Shown here piece after piece: positions 16,793-25,524 of a stretch of DNA of 64,000 nt. Both the position numbers and the translations under genes were made by a program. The stretch covers positions 283,622 to 347,621 of the forward strand of contig NZ_PQGA01000004.1 of assembly GCF_002917095.1 (NCBI RefSeq). Reading direction: 5' to 3'. This stretch comes from Paraburkholderia eburnea. Lineage in GTDB: Bacteria > Pseudomonadota > Gammaproteobacteria > Burkholderiales > Burkholderiaceae. Position 1 is the stretch's first letter. Every line of letters starts with the position of its first letter. Under the pieces are notes generated by a model. The model was not told the origin of the DNA. It searched no databases and saw only the letters and a program-made list of their open reading frames with translations.

Positions 16793-18643
16793 ATGTCGCT
16801 GATCTTCTCCCGCCGTGACCTGAATTTCCTGCTTTACGAATGGCTCGACGTCGAGCGTCTCACGCGCATCGCGCGCTACGCCGATCATTCGCGCGAGACC
16901 TTCGACGCCGCGCTCGACACCTGCGAGAAGATCGCCACCGACCTGTTCGCACCGCACAACAAGAAGAACGACCAGCACGAGCCGCACTTCGACGGCGAAA
17001 CCGTCACTATCATCCCCGAGGTCAAGACCGCGCTGAAGGCCTTCTGCGAAGCGGGCCTGATGGCGGCGGGCCAGGACTACGAATACGGCGGCATGCAGTT
17101 GCCGCTGGTGGTCGAAAAAGCCGGCTTCGCGTGGTTCAAGGCCGCCAACGTCGGGTCGAGCGCCTATCCGTTCCTGACCATCGGCAACGCGAATCTGCTG
17201 CTCGCGCACGGCAGCGAACGGCAGATCGAAACCTTCGTGAAGCCCGAACTCGAAGGCCGCTACTTCGGTACGATGTGTCTTTCCGAGCCGCAGGCGGGAT
17301 CGTCGCTCTCGGACGTGGCCACCCGCGCCGACTACGAGGGCGAGTCGCCGCTGGGCGCGCAGTACCGGCTGCGCGGCAACAAGATGTGGATCTCGGGCGG
17401 CGAGCATGAACTGTCGGAGAACATCGTGCATCTGGTGCTCGCGAAGATCCCGGGCCCGGACGGCAAGCTGATTCCCGGCGTGAAGGGAATCTCGCTGTTC
17501 GTGGTGCCGAAGTACCTCGTCAATGACGACGGCACGCGCGGCGAGCACAACGACGTCGTGCTCGCCGGCCTCAATCACAAGATGGGCTATCGCGGCACGA
17601 CGAACTGCCTGCTCAATTTCGGCGAAGGCACGAAGTACACGCCGGGCGGCCGCGCGGGCGCGATCGGCTATCTGGTGGGCGAGCCGCACCGGGGCCTGGC
17701 CTATATGTTCCACATGATGAACGAGGCGCGTATCGGCGTGGGTCTGGGCGCGACGATGCTCGGCTACACCGGCTATCTCCACGCACTCGATTACGCGCGT
17801 AATCGTCCGCAGGGTCGCGGCATGGGCGCGGCGGGCAAGGACCCTGCATCGCCGCAGATCAAGCTGGTCGAGCACGCCGACGTGCGCCGTATGCTGCTCG
17901 CGCAAAAGAGCTATGTGGAAGGCGCGCTTGCGCTCAACCTCTGGTGCGCGAAGCTCGTTGATGAGGCCCGCGCGATCGACGACGATGCCGCGCGCGAACC
18001 GCTCACGCTGCTGCTCGATCTGCTGACGCCGATCGCGAAGAGCTGGCCGTCGCAATGGTGTCTGGCCGCCAACGATCTCGCGATTCAGGTGCATGGCGGC
18101 TACGGCTACACGCGCGAATACAACGTCGAGCAGTTCTATCGCGACAACCGCCTCAATCCGATCCACGAAGGCACGCACGGCATTCAGGGCCTTGATCTGC
18201 TGGGCCGCAAGGTGACGATCCAGAACGGCGCGGCGCTCAAGCTGTTCGCGCAGCGCGTGCAGGCGACGCTCGATCGCGCGCGCTCGAACGGCGATGCGCA
18301 GGACGCCGCGCATGCACGCGCGCTTGAAGCGGCGCTTGGACGATTGATCGAGGTGACGCACGCGCTGTGGGCGGCGGGCGATGCGAACGTGACGCTGGCC
18401 AATGCTTCGGTGTACCTGGAAGCGTTCGGCCATGTCGTGGTAGCGTGGATCTGGCTCGAACAGGCGCTGACCGCGCGCGCGGCGCTCAAGCACGCGCAGG
18501 GCGACGACGCCGATTTTTATCGCGGCAAGCTGGCCGCGGCGACGTACTTCTTCGCGTGGGAACTGCCGAAGACATCCGCACAATTCGATCTGCTCACCTC
18601 GCTGGATCGCACGACGCTCGACATGCAGGACGCGTGGTTCTAA
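16793..18643 (+). CDS. Large acyl-CoA dehydrogenase (DmdC/AidB-like length)
   Basis: A 616-residue acyl-CoA dehydrogenase with the extra N- and C-terminal domains of the long family (3-methylmercaptopropionyl-CoA dehydrogenase-like). Visible are the N-terminal domain, FGTMCLSEPQAGSSLSDVATRA (FAD/substrate block), KMWISGGEHEL, HKMGYRGTTNCLLNFGEG, and the C-terminal block VHGGYGYTREYNVEQFYRDNRLNPIHEGTHGIQ, where the Glu before GTHGIQ is the candidate catalytic base. It probably acts in fatty-acid or branched-chain acyl-CoA oxidation; the substrate cannot be fixed. A TetR-type palindrome sits in front. A 12-base-pair terminator stem follows. Confidence 0.92.
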   Translation: MSLIFSRRDLNFLLYEWLDVERLTRIARYADHSRETFDAALDTCEKIATDLFAPHNKKNDQHEPHFDGETVTIIPEVKTALKAFCEAGLMAAGQDYEYGGMQLPLVVEKAGFAWFKAANVGSSAYPFLTIGNANLLLAHGSERQIETFVKPELEGRYFGTMCLSEPQAGSSLSDVATRADYEGESPLGAQYRLRGNKMWISGGEHELSENIVHLVLAKIPGPDGKLIPGVKGISLFVVPKYLVNDDGTRGEHNDVVLAGLNHKMGYRGTTNCLLNFGEGTKYTPGGRAGAIGYLVGEPHRGLAYMFHMMNEARIGVGLGATMLGYTGYLHALDYARNRPQGRGMGAAGKDPASPQIKLVEHADVRRMLLAQKSYVEGALALNLWCAKLVDEARAIDDDAAREPLTLLLDLLTPIAKSWPSQWCLAANDLAIQVHGGYGYTREYNVEQFYRDNRLNPIHEGTHGIQGLDLLGRKVTIQNGAALKLFAQRVQATLDRARSNGDAQDAAHARALEAALGRLIEVTHALWAAGDANVTLANASVYLEAFGHVVVAWIWLEQALTARAALKHAQGDDADFYRGKLAAATYFFAWELPKTSAQFDLLTSLDRTTLDMQDAWF

Positions 18644-18659
18644 GCCATGGGTTCTGAAA

Positions 18660-18688
18660 CGCGCGATGGCCACCGAGGCCATCGCGCG
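18660..18688. terminator. Strong convergent hairpin
   Basis: CGCGCGATGGCC, a 5-base loop, GGCCATCGCGCG: a perfect 12-base-pair stem without a clear T run. It lies between the convergent acyl-CoA dehydrogenase and small lipoprotein genes. Confidence 0.7.
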
Positions 18689-18695
18689 ACGCACT

Positions 18696-18851
18696 TCACG
18701 AACCGAAGAACGGCACGCAGTAATCGGGCGGGCCAACACAATCGCCGGGCCCGTTCGGTTGCGGATGCAGGTTGGCGCAGCCGGAGATGGCCGCCGTCGC
18801 CACGGCGCACAGCGCCGCGCGCACGATGTAAGTGATGATGCGTGATTTCAT
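18696..18851 (-). CDS. Small lipoprotein, 51 residues
   Basis: Starts MKSRIITYIVRAALCAVATA and has a lipobox, AISGC, with the lipidated Cys at residue 25. The mature part is only 27 residues, rich in Pro and Gly, with two further Cys (GDCVGPP and DYCVPF) and an FFGS end. Such tiny lipoproteins of unknown role are common in Burkholderiaceae. The ribosome site is weak. The signal sequence and clean frame support a real gene; function is unknown. Confidence 0.7.
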   Translation of the reverse strand: MKSRIITYIVRAALCAVATAAISGCANLHPQPNGPGDCVGPPDYCVPFFGS

Positions 18852-18951
18852 GAGGTGAGAAACCCGGATATTTGGCCGCGATGCAAATGCCCGTCACGCC
18901 GCGCGGCCATGCCGGCATGACGGTTGCGTTCGATGACGTATCGACGATGCG

Positions 18952-19230
18952 TCAGTGATGTGCGTAGAGCGTGCCGTTGAGTGCCTTGAGTTCGCCGTCG
19001 TTCTGCGCCTGCACGAGCTCGTGGCGCACCTGGGCACGCGTGATGGGCACGCCGTCTTTATTCCACGCAGGCGCGGGCGTCGATACCACCGATACCACCG
19101 CCGTGCCGGTTGCAGGCGCCGACGCCGGGGCTTCCCCGGCAGACGGATCGCCCGGCAGACCGCCTGCGTGCGCAACCGCCGACACTGACACCAGCAGGAC
19201 GGCCAGCGCGCCACTCCAACTCTTCTTCAC
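18952..19230 (-). CDS. DUF4148-type exported small protein
   Basis: A 92-residue protein from a GTG start at 19230 (GGAGCCTGAG just upstream); an upstream ATG frame is rejected as lacking a site. The signal peptide KKSWSGALAVLLVSVSAVAHA is followed by a Pro/Ala/Ser-rich spacer and the DUF4148 core ITRAQVRHELVQAQNDGEL. The family is periplasmic, almost confined to Burkholderiales, and of unknown function, often stress-regulated. Confidence 0.82.
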   Translation of the reverse strand: MKKSWSGALAVLLVSVSAVAHAGGLPGDPSAGEAPASAPATGTAVVSVVSTPAPAWNKDGVPITRAQVRHELVQAQNDGELKALNGTLYAHH

Positions 19231-19740
19231 CTCAGGCTCCTTTCCAGCCACCTGGCCGGTGCCGTTAATCCATTCATGCGGCAAGAATAGAGGCGCGAAC
19301 CTGCGCGAATATCCGCAGGAAAATGAAGAAATGTTTAAGCGTGTGCTCATACGCAGCGTACGCTTCGATAAACGCCAATTCGATCAAGTGTCCTGAACGT
19401 CTTTCATACGCCCGCGTGAGCGCATGAATGATCGTCGCGCCATTCGATCCGCTTTCAGGCGCACATCTTGAGGCAAGGCCTCTTGTCGATAAACGCCCGC
19501 CCGCGCCGCGAATAGCCGCAAAAAAACAACACCTTCGTGTGCCATGCGCTTGCGGCGCCGTCCGGACGGGAGCTACGCCGCGCCGCGTTTTTTGAAACTC
19601 AGTCTTTCAGATTTTCAAATTCGTCCGGTAAGCACGTTACGCATAATCGCCCCTGAACCCGGCCGGCGTGCCTCCGCCGCCGCGATTCGATTTCATGAAG
19701 CGAATGCTCTCTCACGCAACTTTTTAATGAATATCCATCA
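19231..19740. other. Porin upstream region
   Basis: About 510 bases between the divergent DUF4148 and porin genes. A small hairpin, GAGGC-AAG-GCCTC, is at 19469-19481. An AT-richer stretch (19590-19640) before the porin is the likely promoter zone, with a long untranslated leader. No gene is supported. Confidence 0.5.
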
Positions 19741-20913
19741 ATGAAAAAAACCGCTCTCGCTCTCGCGGCCACGCTGGCTTCACTCGCATCCGTCGCTCAC
19801 GCACAAAGCAGCGTCACGCTCTACGGCGCACTCGACACCTCGGTCGCGTTCTTCGGCAATCAGGCCGGCAAGAACGGTTCGGGCAACACGTTCCAGATGA
19901 TGTCGGGCAATGTCTCGCCGAACCTCTGGGGCTTGAAGGGCACGGAGGATCTCGGCAGCGGCCTGTCGGCGATCTTCAAACTCGAAAGCGGTTTCAATAT
20001 AGACAACGGCAAGCAAGGCCAGGGCAGCCGCATGTTCGGCCGCACCGCGATGGTGGGCCTGAGTTCGACGACGGGCGGTACGGTCACGCTGGGCCGTCAG
20101 TACGACCCGCTCATCGACCTGCTCCAGCCGATGACCGACGACGTCAACTTCGGCTCCGCATTCGCGACGCCGGGCGACATCGACAACTACGACAACAGCT
20201 ACCGCACCAACAATTCGGTCAAGTACACGAGCCCGAACTGGGCAGGCCTGCAGGTCAGCGCGATGTACGCGTTCGGCGGTCAGGCGGGCAGCATGGGCGC
20301 GGGCCAGACGTGGGCGGTCGCGGCTGCGTATAACCATGGTCCGTTCGGCCTCGGCGCGGGTTACTTCAAGGCCAACAGCAATAGCGGCACGGCTTCGTCG
20401 TTCGACGGCCTGAACCCGAACACCGATGTCAATGTCGATTCGCCGGTCATCTCGGGCGGCTTCGTGTCGGCGAACTCGCTGCAGATCATCCGCGCGGTGG
20501 GCAACTACAACTACGGTCCGTTCCAGTTGGGCCTTAGCTACAGCAACGTCGAATACGCGAACTACCAGAGCGCGGCCGGTTCGAACAGCGACACCAAATT
20601 CAACACGGGACAGTTCTTCCTGAACTACCAGGTCACGCCGATGGCACTGCTGGGCTTCGGCTACAACTACACGAAGGGCAGCGGCAACGGCGTGAACGCC
20701 AGCTACAACCAGTTCAGCCTGGGTGGCGACTACTTCCTCTCGAAGCGTACCGACATCTACGTGCTCGCGGGCTACCAGAAGGCCTCGGGCCGCACGATCG
20801 ACGCCGATACGGGCGCGCTCGTGAACGCAGCGGCTTCGTTCGGCGACTTCGGCAACGACGCGACCACGAACAAGCAGGCGATGGCGATGATCGGCGTGCG
20901 CCACCACTTCTGA
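19741..20913 (+). CDS. Gram-negative general porin
   Basis: A 390-residue outer-membrane porin of the Burkholderia OmpC-like family. The signal peptide MKKTALALAATLASLASVAHA is followed by mature QSSVTLYGALDTSV. The body is a series of amphipathic beta strands with LGSGLSAIFKLESGFN, RTAMVGLSSTTGGTVTLGRQYDPL and a C-terminal AMIGVRHHF, the terminal Phe being the BAM recognition residue. It is a trimeric diffusion channel for small hydrophilic solutes. It stands alone, with a terminator downstream. Confidence 0.95.
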   Translation: MKKTALALAATLASLASVAHAQSSVTLYGALDTSVAFFGNQAGKNGSGNTFQMMSGNVSPNLWGLKGTEDLGSGLSAIFKLESGFNIDNGKQGQGSRMFGRTAMVGLSSTTGGTVTLGRQYDPLIDLLQPMTDDVNFGSAFATPGDIDNYDNSYRTNNSVKYTSPNWAGLQVSAMYAFGGQAGSMGAGQTWAVAAAYNHGPFGLGAGYFKANSNSGTASSFDGLNPNTDVNVDSPVISGGFVSANSLQIIRAVGNYNYGPFQLGLSYSNVEYANYQSAAGSNSDTKFNTGQFFLNYQVTPMALLGFGYNYTKGSGNGVNASYNQFSLGGDYFLSKRTDIYVLAGYQKASGRTIDADTGALVNAAASFGDFGNDATTNKQAMAMIGVRHHF

Positions 20914-20973
20914 TTCGTCAGACTGAAAAGCCGACACACGATGCGGCGCGCGCAGCCACGCGCGCCGTGTTTG

Positions 20974-21009
20974 ACGCGCATGCCGCCACACGGCGCCATG
21001 CGCGTTTTT
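20974..21009 (+). terminator. Rho-independent terminator after the porin
   Basis: ACGCGCATG pairs with CATGCGCGT and is followed by TTTT. A second GC-rich inverted repeat (CGGCGCGCG...CGCGCGCCG) lies just before it, near 20944-20967. Confidence 0.85.
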
Positions 21010-21040
21010 CATTGGCTTTTCATCGATAAGCCGCGGGAAC

Positions 21041-21069
21041 TCGGCAGCGTCATATTCCTACGCTATAAT
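21041..21069 (+). promoter_or_regulatory. Sigma-70 promoter of the riboswitch transcript
   Basis: TCGGCA (21041-21046), a 17-base spacer and a perfect TATAAT (21064-21069). The start would be near 21076, right at the beginning of the riboswitch. Confidence 0.75.
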
Positions 21070-21075
21070 GCGCGG

Positions 21076-21186
21076 GTCTTAGGGGAGTAGTCTGCCTTGC
21101 GCGCAACGCGCGAGGCGCCGTCGTCAACATAATTGGCAGAGTTGCCATGGCGCCGGCAGCCGTTCTTCGGCCTGACGAGACCTATG
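21076..21186 (+). ncRNA. yybP-ykoY manganese riboswitch
   Basis: The conserved blocks of the yybP-ykoY aptamer are visible in order: CTTAGGGGAGTAG (21078-21090), CGTCGTCAACAT (21119-21130), and CCTGACGAGACC (21171-21182), separated by GC-rich hairpins. This aptamer binds Mn2+ at the junction of two coaxial legs and turns on Mn efflux or homeostasis genes. A perfect TATAAT precedes it and a cation antiporter gene follows, which fits. About 120 bases between the aptamer and the ATG hold the expression platform. Confidence 0.88.
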
Positions 21187-21308
21187 ACGTCATCCCTTAC
21201 ACCCGGGCTGGGCGGGGGGATTGCGTCATTGGTCCAACCGTCCGGCCCGTGGAACGTCACTACAACAATGTCCCCGAATTCCCGCCTCCACGCCTCGGAG
21301 CGTGCGTC

Positions 21309-22319
21309 ATGATCTGGACGTTCGCCCTGCTCATTGCCGCCGCCGGCATCATCTATCTGTCCTGCGAAACCTTCGTCAATGGTGTCGAATGGCTCGGGCA
21401 GAAGCTCAATATCACACAGACCGCCACCGGCACGATCCTCGCCGCGTTCGGCACCGCCTTGCCCGAAAGCGTGGTCACGCTCGTGGCCGTGGCGTTCGGC
21501 GGTGACGATGCACACAAGGAAATCGGTATCGGTGCAGCCATTGGCGGACCGCTTGCGCTCAGCACGATCGCCTACGCGGTGGTGGGCGTCGCGCTGCTTG
21601 CGACCGCCGCTCGCGCGGGCCGCGCGCGCGCCGGCACGGTGGACGCCAATACGCGCCGCCTGCGCCGCGACCAGCTCTGGTTCCTCGCGATCTTCGTGGC
21701 GAAGATCGGACTCGGCCTCGTGGTGTTCCACTTCAAGCCGCTGCTGGGCATCGCGTTCCTCGCGGCCTACGCGTTCTATTGCTGGAAGGAGTTGAGCGAC
21801 GACGGCGGCGAGGAAGAGACAGAAGGCGGCGATCTCGAACCGCTCAAGCTGCGCCCGCGTGACGCCAATCCGGCGATGGTGTGGATTCTTCTGCAGACGC
21901 TCGGCGCGCTGGTGGTGATCTTCTTCGCTTCGCACCTGTTCGTGCAGCAGATCAGCGCCGTGGGACCGTGGCTCGGCTTGAGCCCGCAATTGACCGCCGT
22001 GCTGTTCAGCCCGATCGCGACCGAACTGCCCGAAATCATGAACGCGATCATCTGGGTGCGTCAGGGCAAGGAGCGCCTCGCGCTCGCCAACATCAGCGGC
22101 GCGATGATGATCCAGGCGACCATTCCCACCGCGTTCGGCCTGTTCTTTACGCAGTGGCATCTGGGCGCGCCGTCGATCCTCGCCGCCGTGATGACGATGC
22201 TCGCGATCCTGTTCCTGCAATGGTCGTTCCGCGCCCCGCAGGTGAAGAGCCGCCAGCTCACGCACGTGGGCTGGCTCTATGCCGTGTTCGCGGCGATGCT
22301 CTTCGTGATTCCGCAGTAA
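21309..22319 (+). CDS. CaCA-family cation/proton antiporter, probable Mn2+/Ca2+ exporter
   Basis: A 336-residue membrane protein of the sodium/calcium exchanger superfamily. Two alpha-repeat motifs are visible: TGTILAAFGTALPESVVTLVAVAFGG (residues about 37-62) and AVLFSPIATELPEIMNAIIWVRQG, with the cation-binding Glu in each LPE. About ten hydrophobic helices are separated by an acidic central loop (DDGGEEETEGGDLE). The upstream riboswitch is a Mn2+ sensor, so Mn2+ export is the likely main role (inference). The start at 21309 was chosen because the longer frame runs back into the riboswitch. Confidence 0.9.
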   Translation: MIWTFALLIAAAGIIYLSCETFVNGVEWLGQKLNITQTATGTILAAFGTALPESVVTLVAVAFGGDDAHKEIGIGAAIGGPLALSTIAYAVVGVALLATAARAGRARAGTVDANTRRLRRDQLWFLAIFVAKIGLGLVVFHFKPLLGIAFLAAYAFYCWKELSDDGGEEETEGGDLEPLKLRPRDANPAMVWILLQTLGALVVIFFASHLFVQQISAVGPWLGLSPQLTAVLFSPIATELPEIMNAIIWVRQGKERLALANISGAMMIQATIPTAFGLFFTQWHLGAPSILAAVMTMLAILFLQWSFRAPQVKSRQLTHVGWLYAVFAAMLFVIPQ

Positions 22320-22380
22320 CGCTGCGGCTTATTGAGGCGCGTTTAAATACGGTTTAAATGGGCTTTAAAGCGCGCTTATA

Positions 22381-22418
22381 CATGCGCGAGACGGAATACT
22401 CGCACCGCCTCGCGCATG
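22381..22418. repeat. Inverted repeat between antiporter and kinase genes
   Basis: CATGCGCGAG, an 18-base loop, CTCGCGCATG: 10 perfect pairs, no T run. Just left of it are three TTTAAA-containing repeats (22340-22370, GTTTAAATACGGTTTAAATGG then CTTTAAA). It may serve as a shared transcription stop for the convergent genes. Confidence 0.5.
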
Positions 22419-22525
22419 CGCTGCGATTGCACCTCCAGCGCGACCGCAATGACCGACCTGCCCGGTGCCGTTGCTGCGCGCGTCAGGGTCATATATGTCG
22501 GCCCGCTTGGTTATCAGACCATCCA

Positions 22526-23920
22526 CTACGCGTCTTTCGTCATCGGCTCGCGCGAGCGCGCGCCTGCGTAGGCCCAGCAATCGAGCGTCACACGCAAACC
22601 TGGCCGCTCGTGCGTGAGCGCAAGACCAAAACCATGCATACGCATGACCGCCTGCACCAGCGAAAGCCCAAGTCCCGAACCCGGTGCCTCGCGCGTGCGC
22701 TCACTGCGATAGAAGCGCTGAAACACGGCCATGCGCTCCGCTTCGGGAATGCCGGGGCCGTTGTCGCTCACCTGCACGCTCGGCCCTTGCGGTCCCATCG
22801 ATACGCGCAGCCCCACGCGCCCGCCCGGCGGCGTGAACTTGATCGCGTTATCGAGCAGGTTCGCAAGCGCCTCGAACAGTAGCGCGTAATCGGCGCGCAC
22901 CATGGGCACGCGCTCCAGTTGCAGCGTCAGATCGATATGCTTTTCAGCGGCGAGCGGCTGATAGAGGTCCGCGACCTCGGCACACAGCCTATCGAGCGCG
23001 ACATCGCCGAAACCCGCGCGCCGCCGCATTGATTCGATCTCCGAAATACGCAGCATCGCCGCGAAACGCCTCAGCACGTCATTGACACCGCGCGTGGCTT
23101 GATCGACGAGACTCGCGTGATCGCCGTCAAGGCGCTCAAGCGGCACGCGGGCGAGATGCGCGCGCACGCGCACGAGCGGTGTGCGCAGATCGTGCGCGAT
23201 GCCGTCGCACGCGCCCTTGACCTCATGCATCAGGCGCGAAACTTCGTCGAGCATGTGATTGACGATCTGCGAAAGCCAACTGATTTCGTCACGCCCGCCG
23301 TCGGGCAGACGCGCATCGAGATCGCCCGCCGCGATCTGCTGCGCCACACGGCGCACTGCTTTCACGCGCCGCAACTGCGAGGCGGAAACCAGCACACCCA
23401 CGCCCAGACCGCCCAGCATCACCAGCGCCGCGCTGCCGGCGAGACCGCCGAGCATCGTCTCGCGCAGACGCGCCATTTCGCCCACGTCGCGCGACACCAC
23501 GAGCAGGTCGCCGTCAGGCAGGCGCGTGACGCGCGTGCGTAAATACTGCGGATGAACCGTGGCAGGTCCGATCAGAAACGGCCGGTCCCAGACACCGACG
23601 CCGTTTTCGGTAAGGTGATGCGGCATACGCGCGATATCGCCCGCTAGCCAGCGTTTGTCCGGCGAGAACAGACCGTAGAAGTTCACGGGACGCTGGATCT
23701 GGCTGCGGATATGCGCGTCGAGCTGCGCGGGCAGCTGCGCAGGCGCGAGCGCCGAAAAATACGCGAATTGCCAGTTAATGTTGTAGTCGGCCTCACGCGC
23801 GGTATAGGACGCCGATTGCCAGTAATTCAGATAAACAAGCGCGGACATGGAAGCCGAGAACACCAGCGCGTAGATCATCAGCAGCCGGAATGTCGTGCTG
23901 CGCCAGAGACTCATTTTCAT
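22526..23920 (-). CDS. Orphan sensor histidine kinase
   Basis: A 464-residue membrane kinase. There are transmembrane helices near 12-30 and 157-180 with a periplasmic sensor between them, a HAMP domain (about 180-230), then the phospho-acceptor H243 in DGIAHDLRTPLVRVRAH. The ATPase domain has the N box ALANLLDNAIKFTPPGG, G1 VSDNGPGIPE, and G2 GSGLGLSLVQAV. All key residues are intact. Unusually, no response-regulator gene adjoins it on either side. The partner may be the orphan OmpR-type regulator at 37067-37804, but that is a guess. Confidence 0.92.
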   Translation of the reverse strand: MKMSLWRSTTFRLLMIYALVFSASMSALVYLNYWQSASYTAREADYNINWQFAYFSALAPAQLPAQLDAHIRSQIQRPVNFYGLFSPDKRWLAGDIARMPHHLTENGVGVWDRPFLIGPATVHPQYLRTRVTRLPDGDLLVVSRDVGEMARLRETMLGGLAGSAALVMLGGLGVGVLVSASQLRRVKAVRRVAQQIAAGDLDARLPDGGRDEISWLSQIVNHMLDEVSRLMHEVKGACDGIAHDLRTPLVRVRAHLARVPLERLDGDHASLVDQATRGVNDVLRRFAAMLRISEIESMRRRAGFGDVALDRLCAEVADLYQPLAAEKHIDLTLQLERVPMVRADYALLFEALANLLDNAIKFTPPGGRVGLRVSMGPQGPSVQVSDNGPGIPEAERMAVFQRFYRSERTREAPGSGLGLSLVQAVMRMHGFGLALTHERPGLRVTLDCWAYAGARSREPMTKDA

Positions 23921-24327
23921 CGTATTTCCCTGCGTTTTCCCGCCTTTACGTCCAGTATCGCAAACCGCCCATACATGAACATGAAAATTTCTTTAGTTTC
24001 GTGAAAGAACGCGTACACAACACAAATTCCACCAAGGAAAGTTTAATTCTCCGGCAATGACGCTGTCGTGGCCCGCAGTCAAAATCGGCTGTGCGAGCGA
24101 ACGATTGCTTTTTCATTCATCGCAAGAAACCGTTTTGAACTGCCTTTTTACCTTTCATAACGCCCGCCAGCGAAGCCGGAACGAAAGTGGCCTGTACAAT
24201 CGAGGCTTGAGGTTTTTTCAATCTGTCCCTCGCGGCACGCGTGCAGCTTCCCCGTCTCCTCAGTGGACGCGCCCCGGCGGCGCTTCGCATCTGCACGCCC
24301 GCCGCAATCTTTAGCTGGTCACTCCCG
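23921..24327. other. Divergent spacer between kinase and MFS genes
   Basis: About 400 bases, AT-richer around 23975-24060. A short inverted repeat, CTTTAGTTTCGTGAAAG, is near 23990. No gene is supported. Confidence 0.5.
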
Positions 24328-25524
24328 ATGTCGGATATCGAATGCGCGCAGGCATCGCGCGCAAATCAAACGAAAAATCGCAATAAAGAACGTTGGGTGG
24401 CCGTCTGGTCGCTCGCACTCGGCTCGTTTGCCAGCGTCACCACCGAATTCCTGCCCGTTGGCGTGCTGCCCGAAGTCGCGCGCACCTTCGGCATTTCGGA
24501 TGGTCAGGCCGGGCTGATGATGACCTCGCCCGCACTCTTCGCGGCCGTCGCCGCGCCCGGCGTGATGATCGCCGCAGGCCGCATCGACCGCCGGCGCGTG
24601 CTGATCGGCCTGTCCATGATCCTGCTTGCGGCGTGCCTGATCGCGGCGTTTGCGAACAGCTTCGCGATGCTGCTAGGCGCGAGTCTCGGCGCGTTCTGGT
24701 CGCTGGGTCTCGCCGTCGCGGGGCGGCTCGTCGCGCCGGAGCACGTTCATCGCGCGGCGGGGACGATCTTCGGCGGCGCGGCGCTCGCGATGATCGTGGG
24801 TCTGCCGTTCGGCACCTTGCTCGCGGGATTCTTTAGCTGGCGCGGCGCATTCATCGGCGCGGGCGTGCTGGCCACCGTCGCATTGATCGCGCAGATCGTC
24901 GTTTTGCCGCCGATGCCCGCGCAATCGCGTCTGCGTCTTGGCGGCTTCGCCGCGTTCGCCCGGCAGCGTGAGGCGCAACTCAGTCTCGCGCTCACGCTCA
25001 TCGTGTTCATCACGCACTTCGGCGCGTATACCTATCTGATGCCGCTGCTGATTCAAGCAGGCGTGTCCGGCGATACCGGCACGTGGGTGCTGCTCGCTTA
25101 TGGCTTTTGCGCGCTGATCGCGAATTTCGCGGCGGGACGTTACGTGAGCCGCAAGCTGAGCGCGGCGACGTTCGCCAATATCCTGCTGCTTGCCGTCGTG
25201 CTCGCCGTGCTGCCTTCGCTGGATCATGCGCGCTTCACGGTACTCGCGGGCGTGATGATCTGGGGCATCGCGTGGGGCGCGCTGCCGCTGTGCCTGAACG
25301 TCTGGCATCGGCGCGTGCCGGATGGCGAGAGCGAAGCCGCCGCCGCGCTCTTCACGCTGGCGACGCAGGTGGCGATCGCGCTCGGCTCGGTGGTGGGCGG
25401 CGTGGTCGTCGATCATCAAAGCCTGGGCGCCGATTATCGCTACTGCGCGCTGGCAGGATTCGTCGCTGCCGCGCTGGTGCTGCGCGCGCGTGCACACAAG
25501 CCTCGCACTCCAAAGGACCACTAA
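24328..25524 (+). CDS. MFS transporter (sugar-efflux / DHA1-like)
   Basis: A 398-residue major-facilitator protein with about twelve hydrophobic helices. The N-terminal signature TEFLPVGVLPEVARTFGISDGQAGLMM is typical of the DHA1/SotB-NepI branch of exporters, and GRIDRRRVLIG is the loop 2-3 motif. The start at MSDIECAQ (24328) was chosen because the upstream frame is not protein-like. Its TAA overlaps the ATG of the RidA-family gene by one base (TAATG), so the two are an operon. The substrate is unknown. Confidence 0.9.
   Translation: MSDIECAQASRANQTKNRNKERWVAVWSLALGSFASVTTEFLPVGVLPEVARTFGISDGQAGLMMTSPALFAAVAAPGVMIAAGRIDRRRVLIGLSMILLAACLIAAFANSFAMLLGASLGAFWSLGLAVAGRLVAPEHVHRAAGTIFGGAALAMIVGLPFGTLLAGFFSWRGAFIGAGVLATVALIAQIVVLPPMPAQSRLRLGGFAAFARQREAQLSLALTLIVFITHFGAYTYLMPLLIQAGVSGDTGTWVLLAYGFCALIANFAAGRYVSRKLSAATFANILLLAVVLAVLPSLDHARFTVLAGVMIWGIAWGALPLCLNVWHRRVPDGESEAAAALFTLATQVAIALGSVVGGVVVDHQSLGADYRYCALAGFVAAALVLRARAHKPRTPKDH

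Noticed and set aside
16760..18739. A 659-codon open frame antisense to the large acyl-CoA dehydrogenase
   Set aside because: Antisense shadow with biased composition; the plus strand encodes a complete recognised enzyme.
21147..21308. Upstream extension of the antiporter frame
   Set aside because: It reads back into the riboswitch; the first membrane helix starts right after the ATG at 21309.
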